NCBI GenBank assembly: GCA_020055645.1
Contig: CM034546.1
Coordinates: 70,184,001 to 70,248,000 of the forward strand
Length of the DNA stretch: 64,000 bases
Direction: 5' to 3'
DNA from: Tomocerus qinae
Lineage: Eukaryota; Arthropoda; Collembola; Entomobryomorpha; Tomoceridae
A program made the translations under genes and the position numbers. This document shows, piece by piece, positions 1 to 11,193 of this stretch; position 1 is the first letter of the stretch, and the number at the start of each line of letters is the position of its first letter. Under the pieces are notes generated by a model, which did not search any database, was not told where the DNA came from, and saw only the letters and a list, made by a program, of their open reading frames with translations.

Positions 1-1590
1 AATTTGACTATTCCAACGTGTATCCCCCGGGATAATTGGCCGTAATCCTTTAATCTTTTTTAAGGCGGCAGAAGGGAAGTCATGATTGCGAAAGTAGTTT
101 TGCACCCTAACTACTTCGTTTTTTAATATTTCTGGAGTCAATCCTTTTCCAACCAGATTCATAAGATGGGCGTTGCATCCATATACATATAAATCCGGTC
201 GTTTTTCTTTTAACTTTCGTTGCATTAATCTCATTGTGGAGCAGTTGTCAGTTACACAACCAATAACAATTGCACCAAACTCTTCTTCTACGTTTTTAAT
301 AACAGTTTCTAGCAGTCCAAGGCAGAATTCAGCCGTTTTTTTGTTTGTATCTGAACTCATTGCGTCGTAAAAGTATGTATTTTCTCCTGTGTGAATGGTG
401 TGGACAATAAGTTGATCATTGTGAAGTGCAGTCCAGCCGTCCTGAGCAATAGTTACTTTTTTCCCGGCTAACTCCTTTTTGTGTGTCGTTTTCGTCTCAT
501 TGTAAATCGATTTTAGCAACTTGTTGCCAATCACTTCGTGTGAGGGGGGTTCATATCCAGGCTTCAGCTTACTTGCAAATAGTTTGAATTCATAGTTTTC
601 GACTATGTTAAATGGCATGTTACAGGAAAATATAAACCGGGCAAGGGCGTTATCCATTTCTTCTTTTACTTTTGGTGATAAGAAAGTACCAAATGAAGCC
701 TCCAGCTTTTGTTGTCTTAATTTTGGAATTTTCGGTGGAGGACCATTAAATAATGTTTCCGATTTCGAATTGTTCTCTTCTACAGACACATCTTGCAAAG
801 ATCGTCTTCGCTCATCTCTTAATCTTTTGTATGTTTCTTGTTCGTCACATTTTGACTTATGTAGACGCAAACGATCTGCCTTTGAACTGATTACCTTCTT
901 ACACACCAAACAAGTGGACGTCTTCTTATTGTTTACTTCAATAACTTCAAAAAAATTCCAAATATCAGTTTTGGCTTTGCCAACTTTTGGTGCCCGTTTT
1001 TTCTGCTTTCTCTTTCTGGTTATATATTCTTCTCTATCTTCTTCACTTTCTGGAGATTCACTTTCTGGAGGTTCACTTTCAGGAGATTCACTGGAAGCTG
1101 CATCATTGTAATCCGAGGCATCAATCAAATCGGAAGTTGGCACAGTTGGTGACGATTGCTCGATTTCAATGGCTTCATATCCTTCTAGTTCTGATTCTTC
1201 CACTATAATACTCACAGAATCCTCAGACAGCAGTTCCTGGCCTAATTATTTTCAAAATAAATAAACTTTATATTTCAGACTGGTAGCATGCAATGCAAAC
1301 TTTGGTTCAGGTCACCGATTTTCCTGCACCATTACAAGAACATCAAGTGCTTGTAATGGAAGTACTTTAAATGATAAAGGTTCTACACAATACAATAAGG
1401 TTTTAATTCGAATTATGGTATTGCAACCACTTAATAGTATTTAAGGAAACTAATGTCAAAAGTTTGCATTACCATTAATTTAGTTACTTAGTTAAGTAGG
1501 TAAGCCTTTCATTTGCTTACTTGTTGTATTATCCAAAAAATTTTGAAGCTCGTCCCGATTTAGTAATTGTGTTCTTCTGAGGCTATCCAT
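1..1590 (-). CDS. hAT-family transposase with BED zinc finger, 5' two exons (3' end beyond window)
   Basis: DNA transposase of the hAT superfamily. I read exon 1 as 1590-1521 (ATG, 23 codons, donor GTAAGC) and exon 2 from an acceptor at 1243-1242 running open from 1241 to the window edge. The split codon (A + GC = Ser) joins them in frame. A BED-type zinc finger lies near residues 118-155, with Cys134, Cys137, His151 and Cys155. The catalytic core follows: AQDGWTALHND with the first Asp near residue 291, then CVTDNCSTM, YGCNAHLMNLV and PGDTRWNSQ. These are hAT/DUF659 hallmarks. A low-complexity acidic stretch rich in ESPESE precedes the finger. No stop interrupts the 437 visible codons, so the copy may be recent. 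A domesticated ZBED-like host gene is an alternative, but the terminal-repeat-like DNA just upstream favours a mobile element. Confidence 0.85.
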
Positions 1591-1919
1591 TTTCCACAAA
1601 CAACATGCATAATTTTCGCCTTCGCTCAATTAAACTTTACACAAGTTAGTTAGTTTTGGTAATTAAAAATTAAAATCTATTGTGGCTCCATCAAATTATA
1701 GTTTTTTTCTTAATGGAAATATCATTATGAAAATATTTACTGTTTACCTTTGACTTACAATCACGTTCTTGATTTGTTAGACAACGATAAAAATATTACA
1801 CAAAGGACAGAACACACAATAGCATAGTAGTCAGTAGTGTAGTCAGTGTAGTATCGTGTGATGAGGTCTGAGTGTCTAAAGTGAAATTTGTGTTGAAATG
1901 TAAATGCCGCGCAGAGTTC

Positions 1920-2045
1920 GTCATCCAATCATTATCATTTCCCACCTAGCTTTTTCATTTCCCAGAAATTTCCCATTTTCCCACTTTTTCCCACTTTTTC
2001 CCATTTCCCAGGTGTCCATCAAAAATGGGTGGGAAATGGGAATAT
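1920..2045. mobile_element. Probable terminal region of the hAT element, TGGGAAA-type subterminal repeats
   Basis: The segment upstream of the transposase start holds many copies of TTTCCCA/TTTCCCAC (minus-strand TGGGAAA). It includes an inverted pair, CCCATTTCCCA against TGGGAAATGGG, around 1999-2041. Clustered short subterminal repeats are usual near hAT ends. The exact terminus and target duplication cannot be set because the other end is outside the window. It runs directly into the coding frame of the gene starting at 2025. Confidence 0.45.
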
Positions 2046-3536
2046 ACGAAACTATGCTTTAGAGATCGATCGAAGATAATCTTAACAAGTGAAGAATGGG
2101 GAGATCTCAATTTCAGCATTTCAAAGTTTTTAGATTTTTCAGACTCAGTAATAAACATTCCTTTCGACGCATTCAAATTAAGATACAAAAAATGTCAAAA
2201 ATGGAAAGTCTGCGAATTGAATGAGTTCTTCGATAGTCAACAACAAAATATAAAAGTACTAGAACTGGATGAGATGTATCTGGAGGATGAAAAACAGAAT
2301 ATTATTGACAAGTACGATTTTACACCTTGGATCTCTAAATCCTTGATGGTAAAACCAAATACTAAATATAATACAAAACTGGCAGTATATTCAAACTATT
2401 GTAATAGTATCGAAAAAACGCAACTGTCAGTTTCGCTATCAGCTCTTGTTTCCATCAAAAATATATCACTTGCGTATGTTTTGATCAAGCTTGATAATGC
2501 TGATGGAATTAAAATGAGGCCAATCGAGTTAAAGTTATCTTTTGTCAAGTTTTGCTTAAATGACGTTCAGTCTAATAGAATTCGTTTTAATGATGTTGTG
2601 GATTTCTGGAAATGCAAAAGCATTCGGTTGTTTATGATTGACAGAGGTACTAACATTACATTAGATTTGGGAAATGAAAAATCAGTAAATCTTGACAGCA
2701 TCATATTTTGTGATGTCAGTGTTGTTCGAAATTGTTTAAAGGTGGTCAATTGGACAAACTCGACGTGGAAAGTAAAAGAGTTGAAAATGATCGGAGTACC
2801 ATTTTTACAAAAATCTGGAATGGAAATTATTAAATTAGACTTTTCTTATTCTAATATTGATTTGTCCTGTTTACCAAAGTCGATTAAAACTTTCAGTTTG
2901 ACCCAAGGGATTGCAGACACTGTAGAATGTAGTCACCCACTTTTCTTACCGAATCTGAAAAGTTTATTTTTGATCTTATATCAGGCTGTAAAATTTTCTC
3001 TATTATTCAATTTTAAAAATTGTGCAAACATAATTGATATTTACCTGCTTGGAGTTTTCCTTTCCCATAGCGATAGATCTGAAAATATTAAACTTAATTT
3101 TGACTGGATCCCTAAAAGTGTCAGGCGACTTAAACTCGTTAGAATGGAAATTGAGTGGGAAGGAGTAGGCGACGAGCTGCTACTTCTTGAACAACTAGTA
3201 TTGAAAACCTGCACTTTTGAAAATGTTAAACGTGTATGCATACACAATGTTAAAGCCAAGGAGATCATTCTCGACTTTACAGATGGTCGGATAGATTACC
3301 CTCAAGCAGAATTTATTGACCTTATAAAATATTTTGATAAAAGTTCTAAAAGACAAGCTCAACGAATTATTGCAGGACCTTTTACACTGAATGAAGAAAG
3401 GTACCTTGATAATTTTGTTGATAAAATTTCTGAATATTATATATTCGAAGGTCAAAGAGGGAAGGCAATTGATAAAAAATTCTTCGACGGTTTGGTTCCA
3501 GAACATGAAAAATGCATGGGTTTTTTTAGCTTTTAA
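2025..3536 (+). CDS. F-box/LRR-like family protein lacking its F-box exon
   Basis: The 503-residue frame is about 80% identical by eye to the C-terminal part of the paralogue at 16517-18283. The two match from FRDRSKIILTS through to the end (CMGFFSF here, FMGFCSF there). The body has irregular leucine-rich segments such as LPNLKSLFLI, SVRRLKL and LLLLEQLVLK, as in substrate-binding halves of F-box proteins. The paralogue has an F-box just upstream of this block. Here that part is missing: the ATG and first codons (MGGKWEY) come from sequence like the adjacent transposon terminus. Either this is a decayed copy, or it makes a protein that can no longer contact SKP1 through an F-box. The frame is intact over 1.5 kb, so decay is recent or constraint persists. 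Confidence 0.7.
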   Translation: MGGKWEYTKLCFRDRSKIILTSEEWGDLNFSISKFLDFSDSVINIPFDAFKLRYKKCQKWKVCELNEFFDSQQQNIKVLELDEMYLEDEKQNIIDKYDFTPWISKSLMVKPNTKYNTKLAVYSNYCNSIEKTQLSVSLSALVSIKNISLAYVLIKLDNADGIKMRPIELKLSFVKFCLNDVQSNRIRFNDVVDFWKCKSIRLFMIDRGTNITLDLGNEKSVNLDSIIFCDVSVVRNCLKVVNWTNSTWKVKELKMIGVPFLQKSGMEIIKLDFSYSNIDLSCLPKSIKTFSLTQGIADTVECSHPLFLPNLKSLFLILYQAVKFSLLFNFKNCANIIDIYLLGVFLSHSDRSENIKLNFDWIPKSVRRLKLVRMEIEWEGVGDELLLLEQLVLKTCTFENVKRVCIHNVKAKEIILDFTDGRIDYPQAEFIDLIKYFDKSSKRQAQRIIAGPFTLNEERYLDNFVDKISEYYIFEGQRGKAIDKKFFDGLVPEHEKCMGFFSF

Positions 3537-5090
3537 AAACCACGGTAAAGTAAGATAGTGGTTGCAGAAGGGGAGATGGAGGAGGAGGAGGTAAAAATGA
3601 AGGATTTTTTCCGCCGACTCTTCCACTTTTCTACTCTCCTCAGCCTAGGTAAAGCATACAAACAATATTTAAACTTTATAATACTTTTTATATCAAACAA
3701 TGCATTGTACTCCCCACACCATTTGCTGTCTTTTCTGTCGCTGAAGTTATTTTATTTACCGCACTTATGTGTCCATGCAAATCTTAAATTTGTCTCGACA
3801 CTTTTGATTGCAATGGTATCTCCATGGTGAGTTGTACATGAGATTTTACATTACACATAGTGTATTTTAGATTTAAGGGATGGTGGAATGCAAATTTGTG
3901 TATTTTTCCTTATTTCATGGGGCACACATTTTGCACTGGTGTCAACATGTAAATGAGCACACTATAAATCTTATTTTGAATGTCGATATTAAAATGATAG
4001 GTATACAAAATTAGATGGTTACTGTTTTAATGTAATATTTTGTGGGAAATGTAAAATATTTTAAAAATGTCTGACCTATATAATTATACTACACTTTCCT
4101 GTATATACTCCACAGAAGTGTATTTTTGAAGTTGTTTTGTTGAAGTACTTACTCTTCGATTAATTCTTGAGAACTTATCGGACATCAGTTCTCAAAAATT
4201 AATAGAAATAATATTAATTTTTTATAAATGAAAAATGTGGTTTGGTGGACTATTTTACAACGGCTTTTAAAGTCCACGAAGGAGAAATTAAATCTGCTTA
4301 AGTGCTTTCTTCATATACATAATATTAATGTCAGCAACTGAGAGCAGAACTCTAAACTTTTTTGCCAGGCTTATAATACTCTCTGCGAGGCTCACAATTG
4401 CATTTGTAATCGGCAAAGTAGCATAATATGTCATTTTTTATGTTTTTTATAAATGCCTATGCCTATGCTTACAATAGACATTTAAAATCACTTCGGTAAT
4501 TTTAAGTTTAAATTTTTAAAACCAAACCTAAATTGTATAGGTATTATAGGTGATTTTATATAATTATTATTATCACTCTTAAATGTACTTTTAAAAAAAT
4601 TATTTCATACAAATTGTGGTTTTTAAATGCGGGATAGACTACAATGCAAGGCAGCTGGAGCAGTAGATAAAAAACTTTTAAATTTAACAGCTAATTACAT
4701 TTAATTGATAGAATGTTCGCCAATTGACAATTTTTATTAACATTGATTTCATGAAGTAAAGTTTTTAGTTTTTAGTTAAACAATTTAGTTTTTTCAGAAC
4801 TAAATTGTTGATTCAAAATTGTATATTCAGCATTAGTAAATATATATGTGTATTCTATAATTGGATTTACATTTGCTACATGTGAATTTATTATTAATTA
4901 TATCTTAAAACTTAAAACATACGTGAACGTTTGCAAACTATAAATTCCTATTTTAGGTAGTGAGTTTTAAACATAGTGATTGCAGAACTGTTTACATCTA
5001 TATAATGTAACTAAATATCATAATGTATTGTAAATACAATTTAATAAAAATCAAAACGGTTTTATTGCTCTGTCCCTGTACGTGTATATT
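3537..5090. repeat. 3' flank shared with the F-box paralogue (segmental duplication)
   Basis: Non-coding sequence downstream of the first F-box-family gene realigns with 18284-19530 downstream of the second, with small indels. Shared landmarks are TTTAAGGGATGGTGGAATGC, TTCTTGAGAACTTATCG and ACTAAATTGTT. The duplicated unit therefore includes the gene and more than 1.2 kb of 3' flank. No convincing coding exon is visible in it. Confidence 0.75.
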
Positions 5091-5224
5091 ACTACCTAAT
5101 CATAATAATTTCTTGAAATCAAAAACTATCGTTATAATTAATCTATATACTGTCGTTATGTAGACTGTCGTAGACAAAGAAGCTATACATTTATCTCACT
5201 ATGTATGTATATATGGTCCCTTAA

Positions 5225-5383
5225 GGATGCAAAAGTCCTTACTCCGCAAATTGGATTAAGGTCCTTTTCACTGCAAAACAAAAAATGGAGGTAGGCCCTT
5301 TTTAGTTTTTACTGCCAAACGAAAAGTGGAGGGAATCTCTTTTGACTGCCAAACGAAAAAATGGATTAAGGTCATTTGCATCC
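5225..5383. mobile_element. MITE with TTAA target duplication
   Basis: Inverted ends GGATGCAAAAG and CATTTGCATCC are each flanked by TTAA (5221-5224 and 5384-5387). The inside repeats GCCAAACGAAAA and ATGGATTAAGG motifs on both strands and has no ORF. TTAA duplications are typical of piggyBac-like elements. A related end begins near 14693. Confidence 0.55.
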
Positions 5384-6025
5384 TTAATTCTTAGTTTATA
5401 GTTCAGGTTTCACGAAGTTGAATTCTAACAAAATTGCAGTGAAAATTTTCACTTTGAAAATTTACAATTTGGATTTTACGAAGTTATTTTGACCTTAAAA
5501 TGAAGTTCTTCACTTACCGAGTTGATACTGAATCTTGGATCACTGAAATATTTCAATGATCCAAGAGTGACGATTTTCACCTATATTTAACGCTTTGATT
5601 TTAAATATAAATGCATCTCGGCATTATCTTCTCATGATAAAGTGGGGAAACCTGGACTATGAACAGAGTTCAACTGGCCGGTGGGTAGTGGCTAGGGGGC
5701 AAAAGTGGCTTGTGGGCGGGTAAATGGGGCTAATAGATACACTAAAGGATGTAAAAATTGGCGCAAAATTTTGAGTATTAGGTACTTTTGCCCCTTTTGC
5801 CCACTACCCACTTTGCCCCTTTTACCCGGGTGGGTGGGCAGATGTAGTTTTAGCCGGCTAAAACTGAACTCTGACTATGAACTAATGTAAGGGACGATAA
5901 TGACGATACTAGTTGAATTGAAACCTAGCATCTAGAAAAATATTATATGTATCATAACTTTATTTTTATCTGCATTATCTTTTAAAAATTAGTGGCTCGC
6001 CATATAAAGGCCTTCTTATGGGTAC

Positions 6026-6492
6026 TGTAAGAGTTGAGAATCATATTTAAGTGTATCTCTATATGAATTACCCTACGCACTGTATAATAAGTGTTTATCT
6101 GGTTCTCTCATTGGTTGTTTGGTACGGCACCCGTCAGCACCGCCTACAGCCAGACGAGCCGAGTCGCGAGCGTGCGAGACGACTCATGGCATATCAGTTC
6201 GAGTTTATAGGTTTCAGTCAGTAGAGTTCACCAAATAAACCCTGCTTGCTTTAACTTGTATCTTAATTGGCTATTCTCTATTTTTCTTTCAATTTAATTA
6301 ATAGATTTTGTTTCCTTAATTGTTTAAGTATCTGCACCTCACGAATATCCCTTATTTTTCCTTTTACACTATTCATTTGTGAGCATTATCGATTCATATT
6401 CACATTTCATAACATAAGATCAGATAGTTTTCTCCAGTCCTCATCCCCAACCATTGAGAATAGACTATCTCATATCATCTACAACCCTCACA
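6026..6492. mobile_element. Solo LTR of a retrotransposon
   Basis: A 467-bp segment starts TGTAAGAG and ends CCCTCACA, so it has TG...CA termini. It is flanked by the 4-bp direct repeat GTAC (6022-6025 and 6493-6496). An AATAAA polyadenylation-like signal lies at about 6234. No gag/pol frame or second LTR is adjacent, which fits a solo LTR left by recombination. A 4-bp duplication fits a Ty3-like element. Confidence 0.65.
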
Positions 6493-6854
6493 GTACATAC
6501 AAACATACGAAATTATTCAATGCGCATGCGTCAGTTAACGTTTATACTATTGTCATGATGATGTATGTACGTGTGGTAGGGTGATCCCAAGTGCAAAATG
6601 AGCAAGCATTTATGCAATGAATATTCCAATAAACAAACACTCTGGGTTAACAATATCTTATTTCGAAATTAAAATCCAGAAAATTTTGACATGAAATTTT
6701 TTGAAATACTGGTGGCTTAATTAAAATCATTATCGAGCTTCCAAATTTGAAGAGTAAACCTATTATGCTACTTTGGACGGCGGCAGACCATACCCTTGAA
6801 TATATAATAAATTACTTCCCATATTGGAATATTTAGTATCTTAACGTCGGGTCG

Positions 6855-7190
6855 GGGGCGCAGCCAAAACTTTCTAATGGGCAAGCACACGTATCCAGTA
6901 GGGAGCGCAGAGCTCCCTAAATCTGAGAAAAAGAAAAGCTTTTCCCCTAAAAAGCAGAGCATGAAAAACACAAAAACCCGGGTTTTTGGGTAGCAAACAG
7001 CAAAAATCCAGGGTTTTTGATCAAAAACCCAAAATCACAAAAAGCCCGGGTTTTGCGGTTAGGTTTTTTCTCAACAAAGGGTTTTCATGCCCTGTTAACA
7101 AGGCCAAAAAAATTGTATTAAGTTTTTGCCATTATTATTCGCTGCGCCCCCTCCTTGGCCAAATCTCGGGATTACGTGTCTGCTCATGGA
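6855..7190. mobile_element. Nested repeat: CACGTATCCAG-type element carrying a CAGGGCATG MITE
   Basis: The outer element has GCACACGTATCCAG near its left end and ATTACGTGTCTGC near its right end, in inverted orientation, with GGGGGCGCAGCC and GCTGCGCCCCC outside. Inside lies an insertion (about 6955-7098) bounded by CAGAGCATGAAAAAC and GGTTTTCATGCCCTG and filled with degenerate AAAACCCGGGTTTTT blocks. The same nested arrangement recurs at about 24370-24810. Confidence 0.55.
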
Positions 7191-7324
7191 TACTTACATA
7201 TAAATAGTTACTGTATTATCAGCGTTTTTGGAAAGAAGTAAAATTTTTATCAGTTTTAAGGGAGCTTTGCCCCTCGACAGAAGTGCCTGGTGGCAATGCC
7301 CACCCATGCGACAAACAAACAAAA

Positions 7325-7625
7325 AAATAAGAGTGATAACCCAACAACCCAAGACATGTATAAGGTCCGGAACACTTTATTTCGGAAGGTTATGATATTT
7401 AAAAGATCGATTGGTACCTTGGACTTAGGACCTCATATGACCTTTAAGTAAAGAATTTCGAAAATATTTGCAAAAATGACGAGGTACCCCAAGAGCAGAA
7501 TCCGTTTGCGAACAGATCAAAATAAGTTTCACTCAAATCTGTCCACAACTTTCTGAAGTCTCATTGCATTACCTTCCGAAATAAAGTGTTCAGAAACCTT
7601 ACATATCTGTTGGGTTTTCACTCTG
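7325..7625. mobile_element. MITE with ~60-bp inverted ends (GAGTGATAACCCAA...)
   Basis: The left end (GAGTGATAACCCAACAACCC, then CCGGAACACTTTATTTCGGAAGG) is matched in inverse at the right end (CCTTCCGAAATAAAGTGTTC ... TTGGGTTTTCACTC). Related copies lie next to each of the other two receptor units: a right-end remnant near 19545-19665, and one at 24960-25310. The element therefore travels with the receptor duplication. Confidence 0.6.
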
Positions 7626-7875
7626 AACCAACAGACAAATGAATAGACAAAAAGCAACAAAGGCAAACTTATTGAATTAAATTTTTATTAGTGTATACAA
7701 ATATTACTAATATTAATTATTTGACTCATCTATAAGTATTAGTATTCCTTCTATAACTATATTATTCAATTTGAATTGGGTACCTATTGACGGATACTTT
7801 CATTTCCCACTCGAAACCATGATAGGCAAAACAATGACGCCATTTGTCATTTTCCTTCCAAAATGGTGCTATTTA

Positions 7876-9072
7876 ATGGGTCCCTGAAAAAATTTAAAAG
7901 TCCCTAAAAATAATTGAGTTGGTCAATTGCTGACTATGTCCCTTGGTTTAATTAATGGGTCCTTATGGAATTATTTAAAAAGTCCCTACAAATGCTGAAA
8001 TGGTACATGGACCAATTAGTGAGGTTGTCAATGTCATTTCTAGTATAAGACTACAAGGAAATGAATATTATGTTAAGATTTAGACGTTGGAGGTACGACA
8101 TAGTTCGTATTAATTCTAATTGCCCTTGCATTAGACTAGACTGTTAGACGATTAGAGGTGCACAATCAGATAATAAGTTAAAGTAAACGACACAGTTCAC
8201 TATGTCTATCATCTCTCATTTGTCTCCAACTCACTGCACAATTAAAATATTGACGCGTCTTCTGTTCTATTACTTCTCAACTAACATAATATAGCTCCGA
8301 GACTTTCGAGAAACATACCCATCGATATTTCAAAATTTAGCTGCAAAAAGGTTAGATTTTCCTTTTTTTTAAAAATACGAGAAAAATCTAATAGAGACTT
8401 TCTTACTTTATGGACTCAAAGATCTGTGAATTTAAGCAGCAGTGTGGAAGTCTGCTACTGTTAGTGCAAACAGAGTAAAATGCCCCTGTACTGTAAACCA
8501 AATTTGGTATCTAAGTAAGGCAAAGGTTGCATATTTTAAAACCCGCGCCATTAAATACACAGGGCATACCAGGACCAGATTTTGAGGGACCTAACCTAAC
8601 CTTACTAAAACAATAACCTTTTTTATTTGAGGTATTTGCGTAACCTCTACCTTACTTCAACCCAAAATTTGATTTTCGATGTAGGGGATGTACTTTCATT
8701 TTTCCAACAAGTGCAGGGCATGAAAAACCCATGGGTTTTTGCTTTTCGTTAGAAAAAACCCAACCCAAAAACCCGGGTTTTTGGGGTTTTCATGCCCTGA
8801 ACAAGTGTTCACTTCCACCTTTAACAAAATTATTTAAAGCGAAAGAAGGAATTGAAAACTTTTTAAAAAACATTTGTAGCAATTACATTTCAGAGTAACG
8901 ACTTTCACTATTTTTACTAAGTAACACAACTGTTTGTCCATGTACCATTTCAACATTTGCAGGGACTTTTTAAATAATTCCATAACGACCCATTAATAAA
9001 ACGAAGGGACAAAATCAGCAATGGACGTTTCAATTATTTTTCAGGGACTTTTAAATTTTTTCAGGGACCCAT
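7876..9072. mobile_element. 1.2-kb non-autonomous DNA transposon with ~140-bp terminal inverted repeats
   Basis: The left end ATGGGTCCCTGAAAAAATTT and the following ~140 bp (to about 8018) are found inverted at 8937-9072. Both ends are flanked by TA, suggesting a TA target duplication as in Tc1/mariner-type elements. No transposase frame lies inside. The corresponding site in the third receptor unit (about 25620) lacks the insertion. A second, 86-bp MITE is nested inside at 8714-8799. Confidence 0.6.
8714..8799. mobile_element. 86-bp hAT-type MITE with 8-bp target duplication
   Basis: The inverted ends are CAGGGCATGAAAAACCC and GGGGTTTTCATGCCCTG. The flanking direct repeat AACAAGTG is perfect (8706-8713 and 8800-8807). 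CAGGG ends plus an 8-bp duplication are diagnostic of hAT elements. The interior is almost wholly palindromic AAAACCCGGGTTTTT-type sequence with no coding capacity. Confidence 0.85.
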
Positions 9073-9154
9073 TATATATATCCCATTCTTATACACAGAC
9101 CAAGAAAGATCGATAGTCAATAAGTCAATAATTTATTGCTACTATTAGCCTTGA

Positions 9155-10705
9155 CTATTGTCGGGCTGCTAAGAGTGCATCAACAGTGTAGTCAACCACT
9201 AGAGCCAGAAATGTGAACGTGGTGGATGTTTGGAGATAGAAGAAAGGCCCGACATCAATTCTGATTGGTTTGCATCCTCTGCAGAAACATCTCATTGCCT
9301 TGTTCCCCTTTTCCAGCCACACATGGTTGAACTCCAATGACATTTCATTCATTTTTGCCCCTTGGGGAATCAGACCGACAGCCAAAATTAGTATAATTAT
9401 CAGGATTGTTGGCCAGAGTAAGTAAAGTGGCATCCCGCTGGATTTGTATGTTGTGACGATGCAAAAGTTGACCACCACGGCCAATGCAAACCCGAAACCA
9501 TACAATGTTGGAGCTATCAGTGTTCCAAAATCGTTGATAATAAAGTTAGTCATCTGTAGCATCATTTGAGCCCGCCGACAACAGAGAAGCAATTGGGATA
9601 TTTTCTTCTGTCGCTCAAGCATTTTTTTGGGGCTTTCATTTTCTACTTTGGTTTCCAAATTCTTTAGAATTTTTGGTGCTGTTTGAATGACGTAGTTCAA
9701 CCAGCCTTTGGAGGTTTGTATAGACATCAGTGCTGACATCATTATGAAAATAAAGAGCCCACCAATATGATATGCTCCAAAGAATACTGGCAGAACGCCA
9801 ATCAGCTTAATCCCCAGAGGCAACCAGAACATCAAGGGATGAAGGGGACTGTACCGGTTGAAGATTAAGGTAATGGAAAGAATGATGACAACGAACAATA
9901 TAACTGGCATTACCAGATAGAGTGACTTTTCAATCGTGCCTGCTTCCGGTTCTTCCACTGGCTCGAACTTTCCAAAATTCTCTATGCAAAGTTATTTTTA
10001 ATTAGAAGTCATTGAAATTGGTAATTTGTATAATCATAATTCAGTTATACTTTATCACTATCACAGTTATTCAATGCAAAGACGGATCCAGAGTGGGGCT
10101 GGGGTGTTCGAACCCCCCTAAATTTCCAGAAAATAGCAATTTTTTTGTCAAAAAGGGTTAAAAATCCAAAAAAATTCGCTCGAATGTCATTTTAGAAATA
10201 TATTTTGCTGGGCCCTCCTTGGTCAAATATCTTGTTACGTGCCTGACTCAATGTTCCATTAAATTGCGAGTTGTTAATTAAGAACCAGTCATCAAGTTCA
10301 ACAGAATTATTATTTTGTTCGACAAACACTAAAACTTTAGACACAAGTTAGAAAAGCAGAAATACGTTTTTTAAAAATTAAGTGATGTGGTTTCCAGAAA
10401 ACGGTTGCAACAAAGGAATCCATTATAGAGGTCAGTAAAACCGCGATGCTATGCGTGAGAACCTCAATTACTTCGAATCCATTGCCAAGAGTGGATATCC
10501 AAGCGAATCGGGCTGTCAGACCAAACACACCCATATTTGCAATGGCCATCATACACAGCCATCCTGCATGGATCCATTTCTTTTCGCTACATTTCACTGA
10601 GATAAGAATTCCAGATTTTATTTGTGGTTCATATAGAGAGAGGCCAAATCGATTGAATATTTTCCAGTACAGCACAGCAGCTCTGTTTATGTGTTTAGAC
10701 CACAT
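9155..10705 (-). pseudogene. Gustatory-receptor-like gene, copy A (exon 1/intron junction deleted)
   Basis: First of three tandem copies. Exon 1 starts at 10705 (MWSKHINRAA) and exon 2 is 9981-9155 (acceptor TAG at 9983-9982, 827 nt, intact, ending ALLAARQ). In copies B and C, exon 1 ends with GSVHLVSMDL and a GTACC donor. Here that segment and about 1.1 kb of intron are missing: the frame jumps from KPHH into intron sequence and stops near 10337. A weak phase-compatible GTATTT site near 10366 might still be spliced, giving a shorter loop. Predicted hydrophobic segments and the C-terminal block GPFFYLQTSTTFTFLALVVDYT match the insect-type chemoreceptor layout (ligand-gated channel, cytoplasmic N-terminus). 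Probably a pseudogene. Confidence 0.7.
10078..10245. repeat. Intronic repeat common to all three receptor copies
   Basis: The intron element begins GACGGATCCAGAG and ends GTTACGTGCCTGAC, with imperfect inverted ends. Copies lie at about 20818-20992 and 26778-26940 at the same intron position in the other receptor genes. The insertion therefore predates the tandem duplications. Confidence 0.55.
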
Positions 10706-11193
10706 TGTGAAATAAAATGATATTTCATGCCATGGGTCAAGTCCTTTGTATATCTAAATAGTTCTATATCACCTCTACAAATTTTGATTAAACCAAGACA
10801 AAAAGCTTTTGTATGGGAGGAGCGATACGAGCACGCAATTGAGTGACCTGATGTTCACTTCTTTCCGCTTCTATTGTACCTATATATAATCTATCTATAA
10901 TATAATCCAAGACTTGGAAAAAATTACCTATCTATCTATATTTGTCTGGTAGGAGAGCTTAGGAAACCTGCATACACTACGTAACGCAAAACCCACGCAG
11001 AATACGTCCTCCCATCAACAGCACACGTAATAAATATTATGCATGTTCCTTAAAAGCCATATAGCAAAATTCGCAATCCCAGTTCTTCTAAATACCCGAA
11101 ATGAGACGTTTCATCATTTATATTATAACAACCGTTTTAGATAAAGCAATAAATTTACCTATTTATGTATGTCACTATATGTAGTAGGTCGAA

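Noticed and set aside
605-1111. 168-residue plus-strand frame
   Set aside because: It lies opposite the hAT transposase exon; the minus strand has clear domains and this one none.
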